A DNA stretch of 64,000 nt from S5-327 sp965200975 (GCA_965200975.1 OZ241740.1:868001-932000), one strand, 5' to 3'; shown: positions 1 to 8,376, counted from the first letter of the stretch. Notes: generated from the letters alone by a model not told the origin. A program made the numbers and translations.

Positions 1-620
1 CGGCCCGCGTCCACCCAGTCGTCGTCGATGCGTCCGGAGAGCAGGCCGGCCACGGCGAATGAGAAGGGAACGGCGATGGCGATGAGTCCCGTCATGATGA
101 GGGGAGGGTGGATGAACATGCCGGGATGCGTCAGCAAGGGATTGATGCCTCGTCCGTCTACAGGGGTCGCCGGCAGGACAGCGAACGGGTCGGCAAGGAA
201 GAGCATGACGACGAGAAAGAAGATGAGGATGAGCATGAGAACGCCGTTGGCGTAGGGGCGAAGCGCGCCCAGGCGGCGGGGCGTCATCGCCATCGAGACG
301 GACGCCATGCCGCTGAGGGCGAACGCTACGAATAACAGCGAGCCCTCGTTGCCGGCGTAGAAGGCGACCCACGTGTAGGCGCGGGGCATGGCGAGGTTGC
401 TGTTCTCGGCGACGTAACGGATGCTGAAGTCGTTCTGCAGGAACGCCGTTACGAGCGCCGCGACGGCGACGAACAGCGTGAGCGTTACGACATAGCCTCC
501 GCGCTGGGCGCTGACTATTGAGGGGTCGTGCCGCCGTTTCGCGCCAAGGAACGACACGATCGCGCTGTAGGACGCAAGCAGTAGGGCGATGAGAATCGCC
601 GACGAGCCGAGGTTAGCCAT
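1..620 (-). CDS. ccmF: Cytochrome c-type biogenesis protein CcmF (partial, C-terminus outside window)
   Basis: Inner-membrane haem lyase component of System I cytochrome c maturation, delivering haem from CcmE to apocytochrome c. The reading frame is open to the window edge. After an ATG at 620 it shows hydrophobic helices, then WVAFYAGNEGSLL (the family's W-x-G-x-EGSLL element) and NPLLTHPGMFIHPPL (the NPLL...HPP element), both typical of the CcmF N-terminal half. The ATG overlaps the last codons of the upstream ccmH by 8 bases, so the two are probably translationally coupled. About 206 of the usual 600 or more residues are visible. Confidence 0.9.
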   Translation of the reverse strand, partial: MANLGSSAILIALLLASYSAIVSFLGAKRRHDPSIVSAQRGGYVVTLTLFVAVAALVTAFLQNDFSIRYVAENSNLAMPRAYTWVAFYAGNEGSLLFVAFALSGMASVSMAMTPRRLGALRPYANGVLMLILIFFLVVMLFLADPFAVLPATPVDGRGINPLLTHPGMFIHPPLIMTGLIAIAVPFSFAVAGLLSGRIDDDWVDAG

Positions 621-1155
621 TGCCGCCGCTGCTCCCGGGGGCGCCGCCGGCAAGCTCCCTGTCCACGATGTCGAGGTAGGATTCGAGTTCGTCGGCGGGG
701 CTGTCGTCCGGTGCGCGGGACGCGTCCGCGTCCGCTCTCCGGCGCAGGCTCCGGACGGCGCACGCGACGGCGGCGGCGCCGAACAGAATAGCGACGGGCG
801 GCGCCGCCCACGCGGCGAGCGAGAACCCGCGCGTCGGCGGAGAGGCGAGGACGCCCTCGCCGTAGGCGCTCACCAGCAGATCGACGATCTCGTCGTTGGT
901 CGCGCCGGCGGCCAGCTGGTCGCGGATAGTCTGGCGCATAGTTTTGGCGAGCGGAGCATTGGACTGGTCGATGGACTGTCCGGCGCACTGCGGGCACATG
1001 ATGGCCTTGTAGAGGCCCTGGGCGCGTGCGTCGAGATCGGGCGGAAGCTCGTCGTAGGACTGCGCGCGCGCAGTGGCCGCCGCCGTCGCGGCGGCAATCA
1101 GGAGGAGAGTAAGGAGGGCGGCTGCGCGGCCGGCCCGAACAGGGAAGTACTCCAA
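613..1155 (-). CDS. ccmH: Cytochrome c maturation protein CcmH/CycL
   Basis: Membrane-anchored thiol oxidoreductase that reduces the CXXCH cysteines of apocytochrome c before haem attachment. I chose a TTG start at 1155, just after a GGGGCGG ribosome site; this begins the protein at a clean signal/anchor helix (residues 10-30). The redox motif CPQC (C54, C57), followed by AGQSIDQSNAPLA, is the family signature. A second membrane helix near 100-125 is followed by a charged tail. The gene precedes and overlaps ccmF. An ATG further upstream at 1239 would add an unlikely charged extension. Confidence 0.88.
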   Translation of the reverse strand: MEYFPVRAGRAAALLTLLLIAAATAAATARAQSYDELPPDLDARAQGLYKAIMCPQCAGQSIDQSNAPLAKTMRQTIRDQLAAGATNDEIVDLLVSAYGEGVLASPPTRGFSLAAWAAPPVAILFGAAAVACAVRSLRRRADADASRAPDDSPADELESYLDIVDRELAGGAPGSSGGNG

Positions 1156-1283
1156 CGTCGCACCGCCCCTAATCTTAGCAGCAGGCGGCCCCTGCTCGCG
1201 CAAAACGAGCTTTGGGGCGATACTACGGCCTGTCTCCACCGGCCAATGGCCGGCTCAGACGCTCAACTCCGGAGGTTGGACTG

Positions 1284-2444
1284 ATGGCGCCTTACACCCG
1301 CATATCCGGCGACTCTCACCTCGAGGTAGCCAACGAGCGATGGACGCACCGCATCGACGCCCGATTCCGCGACCGCGCTCCCCACACGGTGAAGCTGGAG
1401 ACCGGCGCCGACGCCACGCAGTTGGAGGACTTGCCCGCGGCGCAGAACCCGATGGACCTCTACGGCGGCAAGGGCCGCGACGTGTGGTACCCCGGCGGGC
1501 AGACGTACGAGACGACGCCCGGGACAGGCTCGCCTCAGCAGCGGGTGCAGGAGCAGCTGCAGGACGGCCTCGACGCGGAGGTGCTCTACCCCGCCGTAGT
1601 CGTCGGCCCGCGTCTGTGGATGAAAGTGAAGGACGACGACCTGCAGCGCGCGATATTCCGAGGCTGGAACGCGTGGATGGGCGAAGAGTACTGCGCCGAG
1701 GCGCCCGACCGGCTCTTCGGCATCGGCGCCATCCCCACGACGGGCGTCGACGACGCCGTTGCGGAGATCGAGTTCTGCAAGCGAGCGGGGCTCGCGGGCG
1801 TGCAGCTGCTCGCGTTTCCTAACGGCGGCGGTAAGCCGCTGCCCGAAGACGACCGCTTTTGGGCGGCGTCGCTCGATCTGCAGATGCCCGTCTCCATTCA
1901 CGTAGAGCTCGCCAAAACGGGCGAGAACGGCAAGCTGCTCGACTATCCGAAGCAGGACGGCAGGCTAACGACCGAACTGGCTTTTCAGGTGCAGCGGTTC
2001 GCAGCCAGAGGCGCCGGAACGAACGCGGTGCAGCTGCTGCTCTCGGGCCTGTTCGACCGCTTCCCCGACCTGCGCGTGATGCTCGCCGAGACGTCGATCG
2101 GCTGGGTGCCGTTCTTCCTCGAGATTGCCGACGTGCGGTACAACCGGCACATCTATTGGGCGGAGCAGATGAACGGCTTCGCTCCCCTGAAGGCGATGCC
2201 CAGCGAGCTGCTCAACGAGTACTTCTACTGGGGGTTCCAGCAAGACCGCAGCGGGGTGGACCTGCGCCATCATCTGAACGTCGACCACCTGGTCTGGGCC
2301 GCCGACTTTCCGCATCAGGAGTCGGACTGGCCGAACTCCGACGAGGTGATGCGGCACAACTTCACCGGAGTCCCCGACGGCGAGGTCTACAAGATGACGG
2401 TGCAGAATGCGGTCGACTTCTTCCACCTGCCCGCCAGGAACTAG
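1284..2444 (+). CDS. Amidohydrolase family 2 (ACMSD-like) metal-dependent hydrolase/decarboxylase
   Basis: TIM-barrel metal enzyme of the amidohydrolase_2 superfamily, which includes ACMSD and hydroxybenzoate-type decarboxylases and ring-fission hydrolases. Visible ligand motifs are the N-terminal GDSH (D-x-H), a central SIHVE histidine and the late AADFPHQESDW aspartate. The start at 1284 is set by GGAGG eight bases upstream; earlier in-frame codons lack a ribosome site. It is a close paralogue of the interrupted gene at 40656, sharing DLYGGKGR, TPGTGSPQQR and SGLFDRFP. The stop codon abuts the ATG of the following MFS gene, so the two are one operon. Substrate unknown. Confidence 0.85.
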   Translation: MAPYTRISGDSHLEVANERWTHRIDARFRDRAPHTVKLETGADATQLEDLPAAQNPMDLYGGKGRDVWYPGGQTYETTPGTGSPQQRVQEQLQDGLDAEVLYPAVVVGPRLWMKVKDDDLQRAIFRGWNAWMGEEYCAEAPDRLFGIGAIPTTGVDDAVAEIEFCKRAGLAGVQLLAFPNGGGKPLPEDDRFWAASLDLQMPVSIHVELAKTGENGKLLDYPKQDGRLTTELAFQVQRFAARGAGTNAVQLLLSGLFDRFPDLRVMLAETSIGWVPFFLEIADVRYNRHIYWAEQMNGFAPLKAMPSELLNEYFYWGFQQDRSGVDLRHHLNVDHLVWAADFPHQESDWPNSDEVMRHNFTGVPDGEVYKMTVQNAVDFFHLPARN

Positions 2445-3737
2445 ATGAGCGCTCCGCGGCGGGCGCGCAGCCCGGCTGGCTTCCTGTGGCCTTTCGACGC
2501 CTACTATGGATGGGCGATAGCGTCGACGGCGCTGGTGGTCTCGTTCGCTTCGTGCATCTTCTACGGCCCTGTTCTGAGCGTCTGGTTCGAGCCGATTCGG
2601 GAGGAAACGGGCTGGAAGGCGTGGGAGGTTGCGGCGGCCTTCACGGTCGGCAGCTTTGCGGGGTCGGTGCTCACCGCCGCGATGGGGCGCGTGATGGACC
2701 GTTACGGCACGCGCACGGTCACCGCCGTTTCCGGCATGGCGCTGGCGGGGGCGATGGTGGGGCTCGCGCTGATGCAGGCGCCGTGGCAGATGTGGATATT
2801 CTTCGGCGTAGGGCGGGGGTTCGCCATCGCCGGCGTGCAGCTCGGCACCACCGTCGCCATCGCCAACTGGTTCATCCGCAAGCGGGGGCGGGCCACATCG
2901 TTTGCCGGGTTCGGCCTCCGGTTCGGGCAGGCGCTCGTGCCGCTCGCCGTGGCCCCGATTATTCTGTTGCTCAGCTGGCGATGGGCGTACGGCCTGCTGG
3001 CGATATCGGCCATTCTGCTCATCACCGCCCCGGCCCTCGTGTACCTGCGGCGCCGCCCCGAGGACTACGGGCTTTTCCCCGACGGCGACCCGCCCGAGGA
3101 TGCAGCTTCGACCGAGAGAGCCGCATCGAGCGAGTTCGCGTGGACTGCGGCGCAGGCGCGGAGAACGCCCGCCTTCTGGCTCATTCTGCTCACCACCTCG
3201 GTGATGTTTTTCGGGCAGACTGCCACGAATCTCCACGCTGTGCCGCACTTCCAGTCGCGCGGGGTGGAATTCGAGAGCTCCGTGCTCATCGTCTTCACGT
3301 TTGCAATGACCTCGGCGGTGACGACGGCGCCCTGGGGCTGGGTGATGGACCGCATCCACATTCGCGCCGTCATCGCCGTGGTGGCGTTCATCTACTTCCT
3401 GTCGATGGTCGTCATTGTCAATACCGACACGTTTGCGGGCTCGATACTGTTCGGGCTCACGTTCGGCGTGGCGCAGGGCGGGTGGACGGTGAGCCAGCGA
3501 ATTGTCGTGCCGAACTACTTCGGGCGGCGGTCGGTGGGAGCGATCCGCGGACAGATGGGGCTGATGACGGCGTTCATCAACCCTGTTGGCCCGCTCGCCG
3601 CAGGCGCCATCCGCGATATATCGGGCAGCTACAACGTCGCGTTCACGGTGTTCGCCGGAGCGTTCATCCTGTCGGCGGCGATGATCCTCGTTGCGCGCCC
3701 CCCGAAACCCCCGGAGTCCGCGTCGGCGGCGCGCTAG
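2445..3737 (+). CDS. MFS transporter (monocarboxylate/oxalate-formate antiporter-like)
   Basis: Twelve-helix major facilitator permease of 430 residues. The loop after helix 2 carries the MFS motif A variant GRVMDRYGTRTV, and a second copy, GWVMDRIHIRAV, begins the second half. A cytoplasmic linker around residues 205-235 separates two six-helix bundles. Its ATG follows the TAG of the amidohydrolase with no gap and its AGGA ribosome site lies in the last codons of that gene, so it probably imports the substrate or exports the product of that enzyme. Substrate not predictable from sequence. Confidence 0.85.
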   Translation: MSAPRRARSPAGFLWPFDAYYGWAIASTALVVSFASCIFYGPVLSVWFEPIREETGWKAWEVAAAFTVGSFAGSVLTAAMGRVMDRYGTRTVTAVSGMALAGAMVGLALMQAPWQMWIFFGVGRGFAIAGVQLGTTVAIANWFIRKRGRATSFAGFGLRFGQALVPLAVAPIILLLSWRWAYGLLAISAILLITAPALVYLRRRPEDYGLFPDGDPPEDAASTERAASSEFAWTAAQARRTPAFWLILLTTSVMFFGQTATNLHAVPHFQSRGVEFESSVLIVFTFAMTSAVTTAPWGWVMDRIHIRAVIAVVAFIYFLSMVVIVNTDTFAGSILFGLTFGVAQGGWTVSQRIVVPNYFGRRSVGAIRGQMGLMTAFINPVGPLAAGAIRDISGSYNVAFTVFAGAFILSAAMILVARPPKPPESASAAR

Positions 3738-4852
3738 GGGCTAGGGCCCAGGCGCTCTGTTGCATCCGCCGCCGTTACAGCCCGCGCACAGGGCGGATGA
3801 GCGCCTGCGCCTGCTCGCTCCCCCACAAGTCGCGTATCTCCTTCGTCCGCTGCTGCGCCTTCACGCCCGCCGACTGGGCAGCCGGCATCCGCGGCCTTGA
3901 TGCCCATCATTCGCGTAACGACGTGGAAGCGGGCGTCCTTGCGCCGGTCGACGCCCACCCACCGCCGGCCATGCTTCCGGGCCGCGATGATCGTCGTCGC
4001 GCATCCCGCAAACGGGTCGAACACCAGGTCGCCCGGGTTGCTGCTTGCGGGAATCATGCGCTCGTACAGCGCGAGCGGCTTCTGGTCGGGAGACCCGGTG
4101 CGCTCGCTGTGCAACCTCGCTACGGGTGTCATGCCATCTCTTTCCTCTAACCAATAATCCTCTGGAATCTTGCCCCTGTTCCTGTAGTCATCAACGTTTT
4201 CCGGCGTCAGCCCGCCTCCAATGCCAGTGCCCTGCGGTTCTAGATGTTGGATGTTGAGTTGTTTGTACGGGACGCGTACAGCGTCAGTATTGAACTTGGA
4301 AGAGTCTGACTTTGCGTAGAAGAAGATAGTGTCATGCTTGCGAGGGAACCATCGCTTGGAATTGCCGGGCCCCGTATAGCACCACACAATCTCGTTCCGG
4401 AACTGCTTCGCGCCGAACACAGCGTCCATCGCCATGCGGATGTAGGCGTTGGCCGTGTGGTCGCAGTGCAGGTAGATGCTGCCGGTCGGCTTCAGCACGC
4501 GGTGCATCTCCAACAGACGCACGCTCAGGAAGCAGAGAAACGCCGCGATATCCTCGCCGTGGCACGCCCGCGCGGCGTCGATCACCTCATACAGCGCCGG
4601 GTTGTCGTCCTTGATCTGCTCCAGCCACACGGGGTGCACCTCGTTCCACGCCCACTGGTCGGGCAGGATGCCGGTGTCGCCCCACTTCCAGTTGTCGACG
4701 TAGAACCCTGCCGTGCCCGAGCGGTTGCGGCGCGTGTTGAACGGCGGGTCGGTCGCGATGAGGTCGACCGTCTCGCTGTTCATCCCCCGCAGCACGTCGA
4801 GGTTGTCGAGCTCGTAGAGGACGTTGTCGGGAAAGTTCTGCTCAGCCGGCAT
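3734..4852 (-). CDS. Site-specific DNA methyltransferase (N4/N6 amino type), C-terminus possibly frameshifted
   Basis: SAM-dependent DNA methylase of the N6-adenine/N4-cytosine family. The catalytic motif TDPPF (residues 34-38) comes before the SAM-binding motif DPFAGCATT (about 279-287), the beta-class order. GSIYLHCD near 125 is a typical strand before the target-recognition region. No restriction endonuclease is adjacent, so it is an orphan methylase. The last 55 residues, from AADAGCPV onward, look unnatural. Shifting frame at about 3888 gives MPAAQSAG...RTKEIRDLWG... ending at a TAA at 3775, which reads as a real tail and removes the overlap with the convergent MFS gene. I chose the internal ATG at 4852; the one at 4891 adds 13 atypical residues. 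Confidence 0.82.
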   Translation of the reverse strand: MPAEQNFPDNVLYELDNLDVLRGMNSETVDLIATDPPFNTRRNRSGTAGFYVDNWKWGDTGILPDQWAWNEVHPVWLEQIKDDNPALYEVIDAARACHGEDIAAFLCFLSVRLLEMHRVLKPTGSIYLHCDHTANAYIRMAMDAVFGAKQFRNEIVWCYTGPGNSKRWFPRKHDTIFFYAKSDSSKFNTDAVRVPYKQLNIQHLEPQGTGIGGGLTPENVDDYRNRGKIPEDYWLEERDGMTPVARLHSERTGSPDQKPLALYERMIPASSNPGDLVFDPFAGCATTIIAARKHGRRWVGVDRRKDARFHVVTRMMGIKAADAGCPVGGREGAAADEGDTRLVGERAGAGAHPPCARAVTAADATERLGPSP

Positions 4853-4891
4853 GCCCTGCCCCAGTGGCGGGCAGAGGCAAAGTCGTGGCAA

Positions 4892-5326
4892 GGCGGCGCG
4901 GCGCGTTGCGATGCGCCGTTCGATGCGTTTGGTGCGATAGTCGCCAAACCCCTTGCAAGCGGAACCCCCTGCTGCGCGCGGACGAAGTCTGCTTGCTTAC
5001 GGCGCCTTCGGCTCCACAGATGAGCAGGCAGGGGGGCGGACGGCTCAGGCCGCACGTCTACCAGCTCATCTGCAGCAACCGACAAACGCCCAAGCGCCCG
5101 CATGGACGCAGGGGTGAAGCGCCTTACGACGCCGTAAGCGCGTCTAGTGTTGCCGGAAAGGCGGAGTCCGTCAACAGGGAGATGTCGGCCCTGGCGGGAG
5201 CGGGGGATGCTCCCGGCGTCCTGATCCCAAAGGGGGCTGAGGAGCGCACGCTGCCCCCCGGGGCAGCGCGCCGGCGCTGACGTGCGCCTCTCTCCCTCCA
5301 CCGGAAAGTTCGCAGTACGATGGCGG
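4892..5326. other. Gene-free stretch between the methyltransferase and tRNA-Arg
   Basis: No reading frame here has a ribosome site or recognisable family. The only structured element is a degenerate copy of the dispersed palindromic repeat at 5228-5280. One minus-strand frame contains a short phrase resembling integrase N-termini (LSGNTRRAY) but nothing else supports it. Confidence 0.5.
5228..5280 (+). repeat. Dispersed palindromic repeat, degenerate copy 1
   Basis: Matches the family seen at 38817 and 40467: a G-run, then GCTGAGGAGCGCACGCT, then CCGGGGCAGCGCGCC ending in GGCGCTGA. The stem is interrupted by extra C residues. It lies just downstream of tRNA-Arg on the tRNA's strand. Confidence 0.55.
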
Positions 5327-5402
5327 TGGCCCGCCCGGGGGGACTCGAACCCACGACACTCGGTTCCGAAGACCGATGCTCTATCCACTGAGCTACGGGC
5401 GG
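5327..5402 (-). tRNA. tRNA-Arg (anticodon TCG)
   Basis: A full cloverleaf reads on the minus strand. The acceptor CCGCCCG pairs with CGGGCGG; the D-arm is GCTC...GAGC; the anticodon stem TCGGT/ACCGA encloses the loop CTTCGGA (anticodon TCG); the T-loop is TTCGAGT. The CCA end is encoded (5327-5329). It reads CGN arginine codons. Confidence 0.95.
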
Positions 5403-5470
5403 GCGCCTCGAACAGCGCGGCGAAACGCGCCTACTGCAATTGTACTACTGTACTACGCTGCCCACAGCCC

Positions 5471-5512
5471 AAGGGTCTGGAGGAGCGAACGCTCTCTTCC
5501 GGCAGCGCGCGA
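5471..5512 (+). repeat. Dispersed palindromic repeat, copy 2
   Basis: AAGGGTCTGGAGGAGCGAA then CGCTCTCTTCCGGCAGCGCG: same architecture as the other copies, with an imperfect stem around AGCGAACGCT. It sits upstream of tRNA-Arg and ahead of the gene at 5582. Confidence 0.6.
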
Positions 5513-5581
5513 TGACGCGCCCCAGACTCGCCCGAAGTTCGCTATGCTATTCGTATCGAGGCGCAGCCGAGGTTGACGGCA

Positions 5582-6220
5582 GTGAGCGACGAGCAGCAGC
5601 AAGCGGACGCCTTCCGCCGAGCGACGGATGCGGTTACAGCAGAGGACTTGCAGTTGATGCCTCTGCCGTCGCAGGAGATGCCCGGCGACCTGGCGTCGTT
5701 TCGGGAGATACGCGCGGGCGAACTCGACAACGCGGCAATGGCGGAGCACGGCCTCCCTGGCCAGACGGAGGCGTCGATTGCGTCGATTGGGCGCATCACC
5801 GGCTACGCCCGGGAGGTGGCGCGCGAACGCCTGCCCGACGCCGGCGCCGGCGTCGTGGTGATGGCGGGAATGGTGGCGCACCTGTTCCGCGACGAGGGCG
5901 GAGTCGAGCAGTGGATAGACCAGGTGTTCCGGAAGGACTTCCTGGCGAGCGTGGGGCGTATCCGCGACGGCGGCCACAACCTCGTGCACGCCGAGGAAGT
6001 GGAGGCGGGCGGATTCCACGGCAGGTCCGCGGCGCTGTTCGCCGTGCACGAGACTCCGCTCGGCGAGCTTGGATCGACGATCGTCGATTTCGCGGTGGGG
6101 AGGATTCTGGGCGTCGCGTTCGTTGTTACGCTGGGCCGGGCGCCCAACATCGAACTGGCGGTCGACCTGGGGCTCCGGCTGGAGCGGCGTATCGTGAGCG
6201 TCGCGCTCGGGTCGGCGTAG
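5582..6220 (+). CDS. Hypothetical protein, 212 residues
   Basis: I do not recognise this protein. It is soluble, with no signal peptide or membrane helix, and looks mostly alpha/beta. The N-terminal 60 residues are acidic and glutamine-rich, followed by a helical segment containing ITGYAREVARERLPDAGAGVVVMAG and a C-terminal half rich in short hydrophobic strands (STIVDFAVGRILGVAFVVTLG). The GTG at 5582 is preferred because GAGG lies nine bases upstream; the TTG at 5573 sits directly on that ribosome site. A possible -10 element (TATGCT) is at 5542. It is monocistronic, convergent with the Rieske ferredoxin gene. Confidence 0.6.
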   Translation: MSDEQQQADAFRRATDAVTAEDLQLMPLPSQEMPGDLASFREIRAGELDNAAMAEHGLPGQTEASIASIGRITGYAREVARERLPDAGAGVVVMAGMVAHLFRDEGGVEQWIDQVFRKDFLASVGRIRDGGHNLVHAEEVEAGGFHGRSAALFAVHETPLGELGSTIVDFAVGRILGVAFVVTLGRAPNIELAVDLGLRLERRIVSVALGSA

Positions 6221-6232
6221 GGGAGGGGCGCG

Positions 6233-6559
6233 CTAGCTCTTCCGCGGGCCCACGTACACGTAATCGTCGTCCACCGACACGTTGTAGACGGGAAGCGGGA
6301 TTTCAGCCGGTGGAGCGACGACCTCGCCGGTGAGGACGTTGAACCGGGCGCCGTGGCAGTCGCACTCGATCTCGTCGAACTCGTCGATGGCGCCGTAGAG
6401 GAGGTCGCACTCCTCATGGGTGCACATATTGTCGAAAGCGATGACTTCGCCGTCGAGCTCCGTGAGGAGGACTTGCCGTTCGCCCACCTGGGCGAGCAGC
6501 AGTTCGTTGGGCTTTACGTCGCTTCGGAGCACGGTCTTCCGGTAGCCGCCGGTAGTCAT
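6233..6559 (-). CDS. Rieske-type [2Fe-2S] ferredoxin
   Basis: A 108-residue soluble Rieske electron carrier of the kind serving ring-hydroxylating oxygenases. Cluster ligands are C46-x-H48 (MCTHEEC) and C66-x-x-H69 (ECDCHG), with 17 residues between the pairs. The start at 6559 follows GGAGACCCTCA; the frame continues upstream but only as antisense of the SDR gene. It lies downstream of the SDR gene on the same strand, suggesting an oxygenase/dehydrogenase auxiliary pair. It could supply electrons to the Rieske oxygenases elsewhere in the window, none of which has an adjacent ferredoxin. Confidence 0.88.
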   Translation of the reverse strand: MTTGGYRKTVLRSDVKPNELLLAQVGERQVLLTELDGEVIAFDNMCTHEECDLLYGAIDEFDEIECDCHGARFNVLTGEVVAPPAEIPLPVYNVSVDDDYVYVGPRKS

Positions 6560-6612
6560 TGAGGGTCTCCTGCTGGTTTGCTGTCTTGCGGGGCTGGCTT
6601 GCCGGGCCGCGG

Positions 6613-7356
6613 CTAGAGCACCGATCCGCCGCCGTCGTTCCGGAGGGTCTGGCCATAGAGGTGGCGGGAGTCGTCGCTTGCGAGAAAGAGCGCGACGCTG
6701 GCCTGCTCCTCGGGGTACCCGGCGCGTCCTCCGACGAGGTTGTTCGTGCTGCGGTCTTCGAAGGCTATCTGTCCGCCGACCTGGGAGCCGGTGATGCCGG
6801 GGGCGATGCAGTTTGTGCGGATGCCGTACTGCGCAAGCTGGGCGGCCATATCCATCGTGAGGGTTACGATGGCGCCCTTGGCCATATCGTAGGCCACGCG
6901 CCGCGTGTTTCCCTGGAAGGCGGAGCCGGAGGAGAAGTTGACGATGGCGCCGCCGGTCCCCTGGCTGACCATCTGCTCGGCTGTGTACTTGCATGTGTAG
7001 TACGTGCCGTTCATGGTTACGTCGATAACCCGCAGGTACTCGTCGTTGTCGAGCTCCAGCATGGGGGAGCGGTCGGAGATGGCGGCGCAGTTGACGAGGA
7101 TGTCGATCCGCCCGTAATGCTCGGAGACCTTGGCGACCATATCTTGCACATCGGCGGCGTTCTGGACTTCGCCCGTGATGCAGATGGCCTCGCCGCCCTG
7201 TTCGGCGATCTCTTCGGCGACGCCGGCGGCGCGCCCCTCGTCGAGGTCGAAGATCGCGATCCGGGCGCCCTCGGACGCGAAGAGCTTGGCGGTCGCGCGT
7301 CCGATGTTTCGTCCGCCGCCGACGATGATTGCTATCTTGTTGTCGAGCCTGCCCAT
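6613..7356 (-). CDS. Short-chain dehydrogenase/reductase
   Basis: Classical SDR of 247 residues. The cofactor loop is VGGGRNIG at residues 12-19, a variant of TGxxxGIG. DLDE follows the second strand, LVNCAAIS corresponds to the NNAG motif, and the catalytic group is S144 region (NFSSGSAF) with YDMAK. A ribosome site AGGAGAACAACCC precedes the ATG. It is upstream of the Rieske ferredoxin, so oxidation of a cis-diol or secondary alcohol in aromatic catabolism is a reasonable guess, but substrate specificity cannot be read from the sequence. Confidence 0.87.
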   Translation of the reverse strand: MGRLDNKIAIIVGGGRNIGRATAKLFASEGARIAIFDLDEGRAAGVAEEIAEQGGEAICITGEVQNAADVQDMVAKVSEHYGRIDILVNCAAISDRSPMLELDNDEYLRVIDVTMNGTYYTCKYTAEQMVSQGTGGAIVNFSSGSAFQGNTRRVAYDMAKGAIVTLTMDMAAQLAQYGIRTNCIAPGITGSQVGGQIAFEDRSTNNLVGGRAGYPEEQASVALFLASDDSRHLYGQTLRNDGGGSVL

Positions 7357-7444
7357 GGGTTGTTCTCCTGCGAGGATTGAGCGCGGGGCCGTCCGGCGCA
7401 GCGCGGGATTCTACCGCCGGCGCGCGTCGGCGGAAAGCGGGGGG

Positions 7445-7669
7445 TTAACCGTAGCGCTCGCGCCCCTCCCGGACGATCGAAACGATCTCGGGAGTGGATA
7501 TGCCGAGGCTCACGCCCTGGACGTCGAGGGGCGAGGCGCCGGAGGCCTCCGGCTGGAGGATGAACGAGCACCCGTCCTTGCGGCGGATGCGGACTGCGCC
7601 GTCGCGCTGGGCCGCGTCCAGAAGGGAGGCGAGCTGCTGGCGTGCTTCCGAGTAAGTGTAGACCTTCAT
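7445..7669 (-). CDS. Phd/YefM-family antitoxin
   Basis: A 74-residue protein with the Phd/YefM N-terminal pattern MKVYTYSEARQQLASLLDAAQ, then a short strand region (AVRIRRKDGCSFILQP) and a C-terminal tail likely to embrace the toxin. It would neutralise the PIN toxin and, as a dimer, bind DNA. Its ATG overlaps the toxin's stop codon (ATGA-type), so it is translated from the same message but as the second gene, opposite to the usual antitoxin-first order. Confidence 0.78.
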   Translation of the reverse strand: MKVYTYSEARQQLASLLDAAQRDGAVRIRRKDGCSFILQPEASGASPLDVQGVSLGISTPEIVSIVREGRERYG

Positions 7670-8067
7670 AGCGCGTTGACCTCCAGTACGCGGACGCCGG
7701 CGAGGGGGGCGTTGCCGGCGAGCCCTTTATCCAGAGTGAGGAGCGGCGAGCGCAGGGTTACTGCGCAAGCCAGGACATAAGCGTCGTATGCGTAGATTCC
7801 CAACTGGTCCGATAAGTTCACCGACTGACCGATGTCCACATCTATGAAACGGAACTGCATCTGCTCGTAGCTTTTGATGGCCTGAAGGGCCTGATCCAGC
7901 GTGATCCGGCGACGTTTGAGCATGGCGGAGAAGGCGTTCCCGACCTCCCAGTGAACCGAGGCGGGGGCCAGCAAGCTGACGCCTGCAGTCTGCGCGATGA
8001 TGGCGTCGCGCTCAGGCTCGTTGGCAATCACTGCAATGATTGCGGACGTATCTATCACCAGGCTCAT
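7666..8067 (-). CDS. PIN-domain toxin, VapC-like ribonuclease
   Basis: A 133-residue PIN domain. Acidic residues expected at the metal site are visible: MSLVIDTSAIIAVI (D6), the helix residue E42 in HWEVGNAF, and YAYDAYVLACA (the D of the third motif), with a late LLTLDKG aspartate. VapC-like proteins cleave tRNA or rRNA. The start at 8067 is chosen because earlier in-frame codons run into the adjacent tRNA gene. It is the first gene of the pair and lies just downstream of a perfect 12-bp palindrome at 8077. Confidence 0.82.
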   Translation of the reverse strand: MSLVIDTSAIIAVIANEPERDAIIAQTAGVSLLAPASVHWEVGNAFSAMLKRRRITLDQALQAIKSYEQMQFRFIDVDIGQSVNLSDQLGIYAYDAYVLACAVTLRSPLLTLDKGLAGNAPLAGVRVLEVNAL

Positions 8068-8076
8068 AGAGGGACT

Positions 8077-8088
8077 GTACAATTGTAC
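8077..8088. promoter_or_regulatory. Candidate operator for the toxin-antitoxin pair
   Basis: GTACAATTGTAC is a perfect 12-bp palindrome ten bases upstream of the toxin start. Toxin-antitoxin complexes usually repress their own promoter through such sites. Inferred from position and symmetry only. Confidence 0.45.
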
Positions 8089-8127
8089 GATGCGAGAGTC
8101 AAGCCCTGCTGGCCGAAAAGAACAGCC

Positions 8128-8204
8128 TGGGGTGAGCGGAGGGAATCGAACCCTCGATCTCCAGGGCCACAACCTGGCGTCTTAACCCCTCGACTACGCC
8201 CACC
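8128..8204 (-). tRNA. tRNA-His (anticodon GTG)
   Basis: Minus-strand cloverleaf: acceptor GTGGGCG pairs with CGCTCAC, preceded by the histidine-specific G-1 opposite C73. The anticodon stem CCAGG/CCTGG encloses TTGTGGC (anticodon GTG), and the T-loop is TTCGATT. CCA is encoded at 8128-8130. Confidence 0.95.
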
Positions 8205-8323
8205 GCGGAGAGCCAATTGTAGGGGGAAAGGCGGCAAGGGTCAAACGCGGCGCCCGGCGTAACGGTTCAGAGCGGGCGAGGAGGCCTCTGTGGCGGCGCG
8301 CCTCTCCCGGCTTCCGTACTAAT

Positions 8324-8376
8324 CAGGGAGAGGGCTGAGGGAGCGGGACGCTCTCCCGGCAGCGCGCGAGCGCTGA
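8324..8376 (+). repeat. Dispersed palindromic repeat, copy 3
   Basis: AGAGGGCTGAGGGAGCGGG then ACGCTCTCCCGGCAGCGCG and a terminal AGCGCTGA. It lies between tRNA-His and the end of the aminopeptidase gene. Confidence 0.65.

Noticed and set aside
4892..5329. Possible integrase remnant beside tRNA-Arg (phrase LSGNTRRAY)
   Set aside because: Only one short phrase fits; no catalytic Arg/His/Tyr motif or second domain in any frame, and no direct repeat of the tRNA end.
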